Position numbers and translations under genes: made by a program. A DNA stretch of 15,684 bases, from contig JBNKDD010000124.1 in NCBI GenBank assembly GCA_050288085.1, positions 1 through 15,684 of the forward strand. Direction: 5' to 3'. Below the pieces are notes generated by a model that made no database searches, was not told where the DNA came from, and saw nothing but the letters and a program-made list of their open reading frames with translations. Positions within the stretch are counted from its first letter, which is position 1, and each line of letters starts with the position of its first letter. Below are positions 6,877-14,666 of the stretch, in pieces. The DNA is from JBNKDD01 sp050288085 (GTDB lineage Bacteria > Chloroflexota > Anaerolineae > Aggregatilineales > UBA3940).

Positions 6877-8219
6877 ATCCCGCTCGGCTCGGAGCCACAG
6901 AAGGCCAAGATGGGAATACTCTAACAGGTCCTTCCCTGCTGTTCGCTATTGATGTCGAAGTAGAAGACCTTGCTTATACTGTAGATAATCGCTATCTAAT
7001 TTCTGACATGGAGGTGTTGGTTGTTTCCGATCCGATTCATAAACAATTGGTTTGGGATCTAAAGACCGGGAAAATCTTATCCAATCCCGATATGGATGAT
7101 ATCTGGGCAGATACTTTTGATTCACCAATTACCGTTACAAGAGAATCGACCAACCTCCTGGTGAGGGATACAGATACCGGGCAAACTATCCAGACATTAA
7201 CTGCTCAGGATAGCTATCTTTGGGGTTACGTTTGGAACAGTCAGGGCCAGAGCCGAGTCGCTGCCGTTACTCGATCAGACAATACTTCAAGTGTCGTTGT
7301 TTGGAATGTCGGTGAGGCAGAACCGATACAACGTATAGGGGATTTCTACCGGGGTTATGGTCCACTTAGCTGGCGCTCAGATGGAGTGTTAGCAACCGGT
7401 GCTGGCCCCAATACTGTTATTGCGTGGGATGTTAAGGCTGGTGAACCACTGGATATCTGGAAAATATCGATGGATAGTGAAGATTTCCTGCTAACCGGTG
7501 ATCTGACACGGTATGTCCTGCTTCCAGATTGCGACTCCCTTCAGCTGCGCGATGTAGAAGATGGTGAGGTTATAAAGAGTGCAGCTTTGGATTGCGAGGA
7601 CTACACTCATATAAGCGCAAACTTAGATGGCACCATGATTGCCCTGGATACTGGTGAACCCAGCGTCGTATTGATAGATTTGCAGGGTGAACCTGAAGTA
7701 CACGAGTTACATGATCTGCCGGATCGCGTGATCGGCATTATCGGCATTGTCTTATCACCTGATGGTAGGTTCTTAGCCGTTACACATCCTGATGGCTCAA
7801 TTACGTTGTGGGATACAGGAACCAGACAGCTTCTTCACACCTTAACCGGACATGATGAGGCAGCATGGGAGATGGCCTTTTCCGACGATGGTTCCCAACT
7901 GGCAGCGTATGCCCATATTCCCACGCTTGCTATCAATATCTGGGATACTCAGAGTGGACAGTTGGTTCAAACATTGACCATCCCAAATACAGTAGACGCA
8001 ATCGATTTTCACCCATCTGGTCATTATCTGGCCGTTGGTGACTTTGACGGTCAGATCATGTTTTGGGACATCGAGGCTGGCAAATTGGTTCAAACATTCA
8101 CCACCGACAAAAGTTTGGATCTGAGCAGTCATTTGGACTGGTCGCCGGATGGCTCACAGATCGCAGCAGCTTCGGACCATGGAGGAGGCATTGTTATTTT
8201 TGAGGTGGAGCTTAATTGA
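6729..8219 (+). CDS. WD40-type double beta-propeller, 3' part (frameshifted gene)
   Basis: This is the continuation of the membrane-anchored propeller in the -1 frame. It contains about eleven more blades recognisable by SPGG/SPDG/HPSG turns and WD or equivalent endings: VAVYDLQAGK, LVWDLKTGK, VVVWNVGE, IAWDVKAGE, ITLWDTGTRQ, INIWDTQSGQ, IMFWDIEAGK and others. With the three blades before the shift the total is 14, which fits two seven-bladed propellers side by side. The fifth blade carries a longer insertion (about 30 residues). Bacterial proteins of this type are usually protein-interaction or ligand-sensing platforms; no enzyme domain is present. The gene is monocistronic: it is divergent from the 105-aa gene and closed by an intrinsic terminator at 8227-8277. 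A TTG at 6663 could start this frame but has no ribosome site and would cut a blade, so I treat it as a continuation. Confidence 0.75.
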   Translation, partial: TGQITDTIRFWRTVTAVLFSPGGERIAVGFNGGRVAVYDLQAGKTIIRLNPARLGATEGQDGNTLTGPSLLFAIDVEVEDLAYTVDNRYLISDMEVLVVSDPIHKQLVWDLKTGKILSNPDMDDIWADTFDSPITVTRESTNLLVRDTDTGQTIQTLTAQDSYLWGYVWNSQGQSRVAAVTRSDNTSSVVVWNVGEAEPIQRIGDFYRGYGPLSWRSDGVLATGAGPNTVIAWDVKAGEPLDIWKISMDSEDFLLTGDLTRYVLLPDCDSLQLRDVEDGEVIKSAALDCEDYTHISANLDGTMIALDTGEPSVVLIDLQGEPEVHELHDLPDRVIGIIGIVLSPDGRFLAVTHPDGSITLWDTGTRQLLHTLTGHDEAAWEMAFSDDGSQLAAYAHIPTLAINIWDTQSGQLVQTLTIPNTVDAIDFHPSGHYLAVGDFDGQIMFWDIEAGKLVQTFTTDKSLDLSSHLDWSPDGSQIAAASDHGGGIVIFEVELN

Positions 8220-8226
8220 AGCATGT

Positions 8227-8277
8227 AAGCCGCCAACCGTAAATTGACTTCGCGGCTGGCGGCTTGATGTTTTCTCT
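8227..8277 (+). terminator. Intrinsic terminator after the WD40 gene
   Basis: AAGCCGCCA (8227-8235) pairs with TGGCGGCTT (8257-8265), with an A/C mismatch and then CCG/CGG extending the stem around a 13-base loop. A T-rich run (GATGTTTTCTCTCTT) follows on the plus strand. It starts 8 bases after the WD40 stop. The convergent membrane-protein gene ends at 8286, and the stem may also slow transcription from that side, though the minus strand lacks a good T tract. Confidence 0.85.
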
Positions 8278-8285
8278 CTTGAACG

Positions 8286-9077
8286 CTATTTCGCTTTGGC
8301 CGGTCGGAGGATGGTCACCGGCATCTTTTTTAACGATACCAGCCCCACGATCACCAGCACCGCCACCCCGACGATCACCTTTGCTGCTCCTTCGATCTGC
8401 CAGAAGGTGGACACCGGGAAAGCGTCGAGATAAGCCGGGTCGATCCCGAACCGCCACAGCCGGATCAACCAGGGGAAAGCCGTCCTGCTGAAAGTCAACT
8501 CGGCCAGCCCCAGGCCCAGGTGATAAATCCCCCCGACCACCAACGCAAACCGAGGCAGCCGATAGGGGAAGCCCATCAAGATTCCGGCAATCAGAAAGAC
8601 GATTGCGGTCCCACTGATCACGTACCAGGTCCGCGCCATGAAGACCATCATGACGGTGTTATCCGGGTTGAGCAGTCCGGGGAAGATCAGGGCGAAGGCC
8701 ATCAGTACCAATCCGATCACCGTCAGGATGCTGGACTCGCGGTAGCATTGATCGGAGTGAAAGCAGATGATCAGGCTCAGAGCTGCGCCAACCAGGCAGC
8801 AGGCGATCCAGATCACCTGCCCGATTAAGATGACTCGAAGTCCCCAGTAAGCCTCTCCGATTGGCAGCCCTAACCCGGCAATTACGAAGCCCAATGCCGC
8901 CAGCATCAGCGGCAGGAACGATGCTCCATTTTGCAGCTTTGCCCCTTCCTGCTGCGTTGATTGTTTCCGGTCGGCTAATGCCCAACGTATCGTAAACACT
9001 GCCGCCGCCAGCATCAATGGCAGCATCAGCCAGTTAATCCAGAATGAAGTGATCGTAAACGTATCCGGTCGGGTCAT
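8286..9077 (-). CDS. Polytopic membrane protein, function unknown
   Basis: A 263-residue protein with about seven hydrophobic segments (roughly residues 11-33, 53-72, 82-106, 117-135, 148-170, 176-196 and 225-248) and a basic C-terminal tail (KKMPVTILRPAKAK). It has a short charged loop after the first segment (ADRKQSTQQEGAK). No transporter signature, catalytic motif or cofactor ligand set is visible, and I cannot assign a family. The ATG at 9077 is preceded by AGGAGG seven bases away, among the best ribosome sites in the window, implying good translation. It lies 34 bases downstream of an SRPBCC gene on the same strand and is probably co-transcribed with it. Confidence 0.75.
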   Translation of the reverse strand: MTRPDTFTITSFWINWLMLPLMLAAAVFTIRWALADRKQSTQQEGAKLQNGASFLPLMLAALGFVIAGLGLPIGEAYWGLRVILIGQVIWIACCLVGAALSLIICFHSDQCYRESSILTVIGLVLMAFALIFPGLLNPDNTVMMVFMARTWYVISGTAIVFLIAGILMGFPYRLPRFALVVGGIYHLGLGLAELTFSRTAFPWLIRLWRFGIDPAYLDAFPVSTFWQIEGAAKVIVGVAVLVIVGLVSLKKMPVTILRPAKAK

Positions 9078-9111
9078 GGTAAGACCTCCTTAATCAATAC
9101 GGTGATCCCGG

Positions 9112-9546
9112 CTAGCCCTCTATTAACCCTTTCAGGCTTTCCAGGCTTGCTTCCAGATTGGCGGTATTGGCCCGTTCAACGATCAACCTGTCGGCGATCT
9201 GACCGAGCGTGCCGCCCGGTACCTCGTAATCAAAAATGGCTGTGAGGTGAGTTCCGCTGCCATCCGGCTGGTAATCCCACTGCATCGTTCCTGTGATCAT
9301 GCCATCCATCTGGTAGGCGATTGTCTGGCCGGGTATATAGTTGATTACGGTCAGGGTCAGGTCGAGGGTCACCCCGGCAGACTTGTTGGAGACTGCCACC
9401 CGGCCACCCACATCCGGGTAGACATTGTCTGCCTCCACCGATTGCATCCCCGCATACCAGTCCAGCCAGTGCTCGGCATCAATCCCGGTATTGAAGCTGA
9501 CATCAGGTGGCGCATCAATATAAATACTGCGCTCTACGGTAGTCAT
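9112..9546 (-). CDS. SRPBCC-family protein, paralogue 1
   Basis: A 144-residue protein with the SRPBCC (START/polyketide-cyclase-like) layout. It has an N-terminal strand of the form VERSIYIDAPPDVSF, a helix with WLDWYAGMQSVE, and a run of beta strands (GRVAVSNK, LDLTLTVINYIPGQTIAYQMDG, GTMQWDYQPDG-GTHLTAIFDYEVPGG). A long C-terminal helix (ANLEASLESLKGLIEG) would close the hydrophobic cavity. Family members bind or transform small hydrophobic molecules; the ligand here cannot be read from sequence. It is 97/144 identical, without gaps, to the next gene upstream, so the two are a tandem duplication. It has GAGGG before its ATG and its own upstream promoter-like block, and probably leads the downstream membrane-protein gene. 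Confidence 0.85.
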   Translation of the reverse strand: MTTVERSIYIDAPPDVSFNTGIDAEHWLDWYAGMQSVEADNVYPDVGGRVAVSNKSAGVTLDLTLTVINYIPGQTIAYQMDGMITGTMQWDYQPDGSGTHLTAIFDYEVPGGTLGQIADRLIVERANTANLEASLESLKGLIEG

Positions 9547-9585
9547 TTTATGCCCTCAGATCAACTCGTAGGGGGCGTTGATCTC

Positions 9586-9615
9586 AGTGTAGCACAGGTC
9601 ACCGGATGGGGTAAA
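9586..9615 (-). promoter_or_regulatory. Putative extended -10 promoter of SRPBCC paralogue 1
   Basis: On the minus strand TTTACC (9615-9610), an 18-base spacer and TGC-TACACT (-10 hexamer 9591-9586) resemble an extended -10 promoter. The 22-base block 9584-9605 is 20/22 identical to 10224-10245 upstream of the paralogue, although flanking sequence has diverged, which argues for functional constraint. Confidence 0.5.
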
Positions 9616-9692
9616 GGGCAAGGAAAAGGGGGAAAGAAGGTGTTTTGGAGAGATTACGATCTTATAGATGAATCAAATAGAACAGGCTGGTT

Positions 9693-9721
9693 GTAGGGAC
9701 ACGGCAATACCGTGCCCCTAC
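9693..9721. repeat. Palindromic intergenic repeat, copy B
   Basis: GTAGGG-A-CACGG (9693-9704) pairs with CCGTG-C-CCCTAC (9710-9721): eleven pairs with one A/C mismatch around the loop CAATA. It is the most complete of the three copies and lies just past the end of paralogue 2, between the two SRPBCC genes. No T tract follows on the minus strand. Confidence 0.75.
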
Positions 9722-9738
9722 GAAAAGTCAGGCAGGGT

Positions 9739-10173
9739 TTAGCCTTCTATCAATGCCTTTAAGTTTTCGAGACTCGCTTCCAGGTTACTGACAAAGACCG
9801 GTTCCACAAGCAATCTATCGGCGACCAGGCCAAGAGTTCCACCCGGTACTTCGTAATCGTACACTGCGGTAAGGTAGGCCCCGCCATCCTCCGGCTGGTA
9901 ACCCCACTGCATGGTTCCCGAAATCATACCATCCATCTGATACGCGACCACCTGGCCGGGGATGTTTTCGATCACGGTCAGGGTCAGGTCAAGGGTCAAA
10001 CCGGCAGCCTTGTTCGAGACTGCGACCACGCTGCCAATGTCTGGATAATAGTCATCCGGCTGCACTGCCTGCATTCCTACATACCAGTCGAACCACCGCC
10101 CGGTATCGATTGCAATATCAAAGCAGACATCAGCCGGTACACCAATATAGATACTGCGTTCTATTGTGGCCAT
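9739..10173 (-). CDS. SRPBCC-family protein, paralogue 2
   Basis: The second 144-residue SRPBCC protein, equal in length to paralogue 1 and 97/144 identical. The strand and helix core (AVSNKAAGLTLDLTLTVI, AYQMDGMISGTMQW, DYEVPGGTLG) is nearly unchanged. Differences cluster in three places: the N-terminal helix region (residues 11-28), residues 36-50, and 125-129 before the last helix. In this fold these regions line the cavity mouth, so the two proteins may differ in ligand; that is inference. The ATG has a GGGAGAGG purine tract upstream. Its promoter block matches the one before paralogue 1. It lies 97 bases downstream of the single-pass membrane protein gene and may also receive read-through from it. 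Confidence 0.85.
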   Translation of the reverse strand: MATIERSIYIGVPADVCFDIAIDTGRWFDWYVGMQAVQPDDYYPDIGSVVAVSNKAAGLTLDLTLTVIENIPGQVVAYQMDGMISGTMQWGYQPEDGGAYLTAVYDYEVPGGTLGLVADRLLVEPVFVSNLEASLENLKALIEG

Positions 10174-10225
10174 AAAAAGAATCCTCTCCCTTCAATCAGC
10201 TAAGTTGGGCTCAAACGTCGGTTTC

Positions 10226-10255
10226 AGTGTAACACAGGTCGCCGGGCAGGATAAA
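10226..10255 (-). promoter_or_regulatory. Putative extended -10 promoter of SRPBCC paralogue 2
   Basis: On the minus strand TTTATC (10255-10250), 18 bases, then TGT-TACACT (-10 hexamer 10231-10226). The -10 is extended by TG. The arrangement and spacing are the same as before paralogue 1, with CAGTGTARCACAGGTC conserved on the plus strand. Confidence 0.5.
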
Positions 10256-10270
10256 ATCACAAACCCCACC

Positions 10271-11113
10271 TCACCGGCGGCGGTCGATCTTCATGTAATC
10301 CAGATCGGGCTGACTGCTGCCCTGTGGAAGCGAATAGTAGACGTGGATCGCCTGGGTCCCATCCGATTGAGTCACATCGAAGTACAACACCTGCCAGTTA
10401 TCGACCTTTGTCTTACGATAGGGCTGCATGCCGGTATAAAAGCTCACTTCAGCCATATCGGTGATGGTTGCCGAGAGGGGCAGCGCCACTGCGACGATCA
10501 CCTGCTGGAACTGGTCTTGTGCTTTTGTCCCCAATGATAGGATGGTGCTTCCGGTGGTTGGATCAAGGTTGATGTATGGTGCAGATCGGCAGGTCACATC
10601 TACCCCATAGGGTTTGGTGTAGGAGTCGCGGGTCAGGGTGAACAGCTCGTATATCAGGCCGCTGTCATTGCCGGGGCCGGTATACTCTTGTGCTGACTTC
10701 AAACTTCCGCCGATAACGGCCCGGTCTGTTACATCGTCCCCTGAGGTGATCAGCGGCCCTGCTACTTGCGCATCCAGCGTCGCATCTTCGCCAGCCGCCG
10801 GTTTGGTATCAAAGGTCAGCGTCACGAATCGGAGTGAGCCATCCGGGTAAACGGCCCAGATATCGGTATTGCGCGGGCGCAGGTCAAAGTTGCGGCGTTC
10901 GGTGGCATTCCGCGTAGAATTGATTCCTACAAAACCGGCTCCTATCAGCACCACGATCAGCAGCACCGCGATCAGAATGGTCCTGATCAGCGACCGGTCA
11001 AAGGTCGGATGAGGACGGTGGGCTGACCGTCGGGAAGGTCGTTTTTGATCCTCTTTCCAGTCGATTACGATTTTTCGCCGTTTGCGTTTGGGCTCGTTTT
11101 CTGTCTCTGTCAT
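10271..11113 (-). CDS. Single-pass membrane protein with basic cytoplasmic tail, function unknown
   Basis: Residues 1-43 are highly basic (KRKRRK, RRSAHRPHP) and should stay in the cytoplasm. Residues 44-64 are one hydrophobic segment (IRTILIAVLLIVVLIGAGF). About 215 residues then lie outside. The outer part is beta-rich (WAVYPDGSLRFVTLTFDT, FQQVIVAVALPLSATI, VDNWQVLYFDVTQ, AIHVYYSL) and may be a single compact sandwich. It has one conspicuous cysteine (VTCRSAPY), and no enzyme motif is visible. I do not recognise the family. The ATG at 11113 has GAGGAG just upstream. It lies 60 bases after rsmA on the same strand with no obvious terminator between, so co-transcription with rsmA is likely. 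Confidence 0.75.
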   Translation of the reverse strand: MTETENEPKRKRRKIVIDWKEDQKRPSRRSAHRPHPTFDRSLIRTILIAVLLIVVLIGAGFVGINSTRNATERRNFDLRPRNTDIWAVYPDGSLRFVTLTFDTKPAAGEDATLDAQVAGPLITSGDDVTDRAVIGGSLKSAQEYTGPGNDSGLIYELFTLTRDSYTKPYGVDVTCRSAPYINLDPTTGSTILSLGTKAQDQFQQVIVAVALPLSATITDMAEVSFYTGMQPYRKTKVDNWQVLYFDVTQSDGTQAIHVYYSLPQGSSQPDLDYMKIDRRR

Positions 11114-11173
11114 AAGCTCCTCAGCCTATTCTCTGTTTCATGGATGAACCAATAGAATTATTCCTACAAGAGT

Positions 11174-12010
11174 CTAAATGGTTTTGAGATATCTGTCAGC
11201 CATATCGTGTAAAGTCAACCAATCTTCCAGTGATAAGGTTTCTGCCCGGCGGCGCGGATCGATCTCGGCGGCGGTCAGCCAGTTTACGACCGTTTCTCGG
11301 TCGAGGTGCAGCCCGGCAGCTAACGCATTTTTTACCTGCTTGCGCGGCTGGCTGAATCCGGCCCGCACCATGCGGAAGAATTGTTTACGTTCCTCCGGGG
11401 GGATGGGCTGATCAGGGTGTGGATCGATCCGGATCAGAGCCGAGTCGACTCGCGGCTGCGGATAGAAAATGCCCGGACTCAGCCGCCGGATAATCTGCGG
11501 ACTGCCGTAAAGTTGAACCCCAACGGCCAGCAAGTTCATGTCGTTGGGCGTGGCTACCATCCGCTCGGCGACCTCATACTGCACAGTGGTTACCATCAGG
11601 TAAGGGGGGAAATCGCCTTCGAGAAACAGGCGCAAGATCGGCGAGGTGATGTAATACGGTAGATTGGCCGCGACCTTGTAATTTCCCAGATCATCGCCCA
11701 GCAGCCCAAAAATATCGAACTTCAACACGTCGCCCTGCACGACCTCAACCTGCGGTTGGTCGGCGAAATCCTGGTGCAGCACCGGGATAAACTTCGAGTC
11801 GATCTCCAACGCGATCACCCGGCGGGCGCGGCGGGCCAACACCGCCGTCAAGACTCCCAACCCGGCCCCGATCTCTAAGACGCAGTCCTCCGGCCCGACT
11901 TCGGCAGCATCGGCGATCTGATCGAGGATGGCCGGTTCGACCATAAAATTCTGGCCGAGGCTCTTTTTCGGTTCAATGCCGAGATGGGTGAGGGTATCTT
12001 TTAGGCTCAT
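11174..12010 (-). CDS. rsmA: 16S rRNA (adenine(1518)-N(6)/adenine(1519)-N(6))-dimethyltransferase RsmA (KsgA)
   Basis: RsmA uses S-adenosylmethionine to dimethylate the two adjacent adenines in the 3'-terminal hairpin of 16S rRNA late in 30S assembly. The 278 residues match the family in length. GQNF at 19-22 is the N-terminal SAM-binding signature, LEIGAGLGVLT (45-55) is motif I, and Glu69 in ALEID ends strand 2. GDVLKFD (93-99) contributes to the adenine pocket, and NLPYYITSP (116-124) is the catalytic motif IV. FYPQPRVDSALIRI marks the start of the helical C-terminal domain. No key residue is missing. The ATG at 12010 begins the expected MSLKDTLTHLGI. The gene has its own promoter at 12138-12165 and a leader of about 120 bases containing a palindromic repeat. 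Confidence 0.95.
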   Translation of the reverse strand: MSLKDTLTHLGIEPKKSLGQNFMVEPAILDQIADAAEVGPEDCVLEIGAGLGVLTAVLARRARRVIALEIDSKFIPVLHQDFADQPQVEVVQGDVLKFDIFGLLGDDLGNYKVAANLPYYITSPILRLFLEGDFPPYLMVTTVQYEVAERMVATPNDMNLLAVGVQLYGSPQIIRRLSPGIFYPQPRVDSALIRIDPHPDQPIPPEERKQFFRMVRAGFSQPRKQVKNALAAGLHLDRETVVNWLTAAEIDPRRRAETLSLEDWLTLHDMADRYLKTI

Positions 12011-12058
12011 AGGGTTTCACTTGCTAATCTTGTTGGCTGCGGCCCGGCGGAGTTCCTG

Positions 12059-12103
12059 AGTAGGGGCGAGGCAAACCAGAGGTTTGTGTGTCTCACCCCT
12101 ACT
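12059..12103. repeat. Palindromic intergenic repeat, copy C, in the rsmA leader
   Basis: AGTAGGGG (12059-12066) pairs with CCCCTACT (12096-12103), followed by GAG/CTC and an inner hairpin CAAACC (12072-12077) with GGTTTG (12081-12086) around AGA. A five-base bulge separates the two stems. The outer arms share GTAGGGG with copies A and B, but the centre is different and longer. It would be transcribed in the rsmA 5' leader. Confidence 0.75.
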
Positions 12104-12137
12104 ATTTAATTAATGAATTTGTCCACCGGACTTCGTG

Positions 12138-12165
12138 ATTATAGCACCAGTGGGTGATTAACCAA
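12138..12165 (-). promoter_or_regulatory. Sigma-70-type promoter of rsmA
   Basis: On the minus strand TTGGTT (12165-12160), 16 bases, then a perfect TATAAT (12143-12138). The expected start near 12131 gives a leader of about 120 bases. The -35 begins 4 bases after the stop codon of the kinase gene, so rsmA can be transcribed independently of it. Confidence 0.6.
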
Positions 12166-12168
12166 CCC

Positions 12169-14598
12169 CTATGGCAAACCCGGCGCTCCAGCCGTGATCA
12201 CAAAATTGTCGAACAGGGCGGGGATCGCTTCCCCGGTGGATTTGCCGCCGGTGCTGGTGATCAAGCCCACCGACCCGACCCGCTGTCCGATCAGCGGCCC
12301 ACCGCCGACCTTGATCCAGTTCTGCCCATCCAGGCTGTACCAGGCCCCGATCTCGCTCCGCTCGGTGCCGACGTGGATCATCAAGGAGATCGGGCTATCG
12401 GCGGGGAGTTCGCCCGCGCCGCCGACCTGTATCCGTTCGGGGGCCTGGGCATCCCCGATCAACCCCCAGCGCTGGAAGTAGACCGCATCACCCTGGCAGC
12501 CTGCTTCGCTTGCCGGGGCGCAAGAAACCCGCATCAATGAATACAGCGGCTCCTGGAGCCGGTCAGACAACACGACCAGCCCCGCTCCCTGAAAATCCTG
12601 CTCTGGGGCAACCTGCACCTCTACCTGGATGGTATAGGCCGGTGCATCTGGCGGACTCATGATCAGTGCCGGGAGATCGAGCGGGTTGCGGCCAGGGTTC
12701 TGGATCAGACCGGAACCGGGCAGCACCGGGATGATCAGATTACCCCCGTCGAGGTTCCACCCATCCGGCTCATAGACCCATGCCCAATCATCTTTGATCG
12801 CTGCATCGTTGAAATCGTCGTTGAACAGCACCGACTGATCACTCTGTAGGGAGGGCCCGCCGCTGCCTTCACAGATCGCTACGGCTTCTAACAGCACTTT
12901 GCCCTCAAGTACCTCAAATGCAAATGTGCCGGGTGGCAGTGGGGCGGTATCACGCCATTCGAGAAACTGGCTGCCATCCATCAGGAATTGAATCTGTTCT
13001 CCCCTGGTGTTCAACATCAATCCGTGAGGCTGCCCGTCGAAGGGTGAAATCGATGATGGCTGTGGCGAAACCTGCTGATCACTGCCGCGCGATGCTGATA
13101 CCTGGTCGCTGCTGTCGTAGATCACCCCATAATAATCGCCAGCCTGGTTGACGTGGCTTGCCAGCGCAACGGTGGCCGGACCTTCTGGGAAGGTGACGAT
13201 GGCAATCAATGTGCCATTGGAAAGCGTGGTATCGAATTCAAGCCGCACCGGATTATCTGAACTGGCGCTGATCTCCAACGCCTTGCTGCCGTTCCCCCGC
13301 GTAATGATCTCCCCTTTACCCTCGAACAGGGCCGGGTCCGCCGTGGTGAGATTGATGATCCGCACGGAGTTTTCCTCCGGGGGGCATAAGTTGTCGGGCA
13401 GCGGATTTTGTCCGGCGGGCAAAGCGTTTGTGCCCGGTGCTGGCTCGACAAGGGGCGGTGGCTCGGTGGTATCGTCATGATCAAGGGCAGAAAGCAGTGG
13501 ATTGTCATCACTCAGAACCAGCACGAGCAGCCCGGCCACAATCAACAGCAGCACCAGGATCGCTCCAATCGCCATGGGCAGCAGCCAGCCGGGGCGCTGC
13601 TTTTGGGCGGGTATCGGCTGTGATTGGCTGGCGGCGTCGGCTGTTTGCCCTGTTTGACCGGCCAGGGGTGGGGCCGCAGCCGTCTTGACCGGGGGCAGCA
13701 TCGGGTCGGTGCTGACATGCATAAGCTCGGTGGGTGTGGATAGGTCGGTCGCATCGGGGGAGAAAGGCCGTCCCTTCGCCACGCCGACCGCCTCCTGAAG
13801 TGCATGGGCCATTTCCCCGCATGAGGCATAGCGCTGATCCGGGTCCTTTGCCAATGCCCGGATGATCACCTGTTCGACCGCCGGGGGAACGTTCGGATTG
13901 ATGGCGCTGGGCAGGGGCAGCGGCTCGTTGATATGCTTGATCACCACCGCTAACGGCGTTTCGGCGTAGTAAGGTACCTCGCCGATCACCACCTGATAAA
14001 GCACCACGCCCAGCGAATAGACGTCGGAGCGGGGGGTTGCCGGGTTGCCGAGTCCCTGTTCCGGCGAGATATAGGCCGGAGTGCCGATCACGCCGCTGCC
14101 CGTAAATTGGGCGGTTCCTTCGGCCAGCTTGGCGATTCCGAAGTCGGCGATGTAGGCATCTCCTTCATCATCAAACATGATATTGGCCGGTTTGATGTCG
14201 CGGTGAATGACTCCGTGTTTATGGGCGTAGTCCAGACCTTCGGCCACCTGCCCGATGATCCGGGCGATCTCATTGAGGGGGAGCAGCTTCTTCTGGATCA
14301 ACTCGTTGAGCGAGCCGCCGGTCAGGTAGCGCATCACGATGTAGGCGATCCCATCCGCCTCACCGGAGTCGTACACCGGCAGGATGCGGGCATGCTCCAG
14401 GTTGGCAATCAGGGTGGCTTCCTGGCGGAAACGCCCGAAGAAGGTCGGGTCGGAGGCAAAGTAACCGGGCAGCACTTTGATCGCAACGTCTCGATTCATG
14501 CTGGGCTGGCGGGCCTTGTAGACCTTCGCCATGCCACCTGCACCCAGTTCTTCGATTATCCGGTAAGGGCCAAGGTTCTGCCCGACGAGATCGTTCAT
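12169..14598 (-). CDS. Receptor-like serine/threonine protein kinase (PknB type) with extracellular lectin-like domains
   Basis: The 809-residue protein has a cytoplasmic Hanks-type kinase domain at about 12-270: GAGGMAKV (19-26) binds ATP, Lys41 and Glu60 form the salt bridge, and HRDIKPAN (132-139) holds the catalytic Asp134. DFG is at 152-154 and SPE replaces APE at 178-180. Thr163, Thr166 and Thr173 lie in the activation loop, as expected for autophosphorylation. A Pro/Gln-rich juxtamembrane part leads to one transmembrane helix (339-363). Outside there are two beta-rich, probably concanavalin-A/laminin-G-like regions, about 410-578 and 588-804; the second opens with NDDFNDAAI-DDWAW and closes with ALFDNFVIT, like DUF1349-type lectin folds. 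No PASTA repeats are present. The kinase probably signals binding of an external glycan or other ligand. The ATG at 14598 has GGAG five bases upstream, and a promoter lies at 14667-14695. Confidence 0.92.
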   Translation of the reverse strand: MNDLVGQNLGPYRIIEELGAGGMAKVYKARQPSMNRDVAIKVLPGYFASDPTFFGRFRQEATLIANLEHARILPVYDSGEADGIAYIVMRYLTGGSLNELIQKKLLPLNEIARIIGQVAEGLDYAHKHGVIHRDIKPANIMFDDEGDAYIADFGIAKLAEGTAQFTGSGVIGTPAYISPEQGLGNPATPRSDVYSLGVVLYQVVIGEVPYYAETPLAVVIKHINEPLPLPSAINPNVPPAVEQVIIRALAKDPDQRYASCGEMAHALQEAVGVAKGRPFSPDATDLSTPTELMHVSTDPMLPPVKTAAAPPLAGQTGQTADAASQSQPIPAQKQRPGWLLPMAIGAILVLLLIVAGLLVLVLSDDNPLLSALDHDDTTEPPPLVEPAPGTNALPAGQNPLPDNLCPPEENSVRIINLTTADPALFEGKGEIITRGNGSKALEISASSDNPVRLEFDTTLSNGTLIAIVTFPEGPATVALASHVNQAGDYYGVIYDSSDQVSASRGSDQQVSPQPSSISPFDGQPHGLMLNTRGEQIQFLMDGSQFLEWRDTAPLPPGTFAFEVLEGKVLLEAVAICEGSGGPSLQSDQSVLFNDDFNDAAIKDDWAWVYEPDGWNLDGGNLIIPVLPGSGLIQNPGRNPLDLPALIMSPPDAPAYTIQVEVQVAPEQDFQGAGLVVLSDRLQEPLYSLMRVSCAPASEAGCQGDAVYFQRWGLIGDAQAPERIQVGGAGELPADSPISLMIHVGTERSEIGAWYSLDGQNWIKVGGGPLIGQRVGSVGLITSTGGKSTGEAIPALFDNFVITAGAPGLP

Positions 14599-14666
14599 CT
14601 CTGCTCCAATTCAAACACGGTCAATAAAGGTGATTGTGGTCTGCTAAAACAGGATCGCACGGCTCG

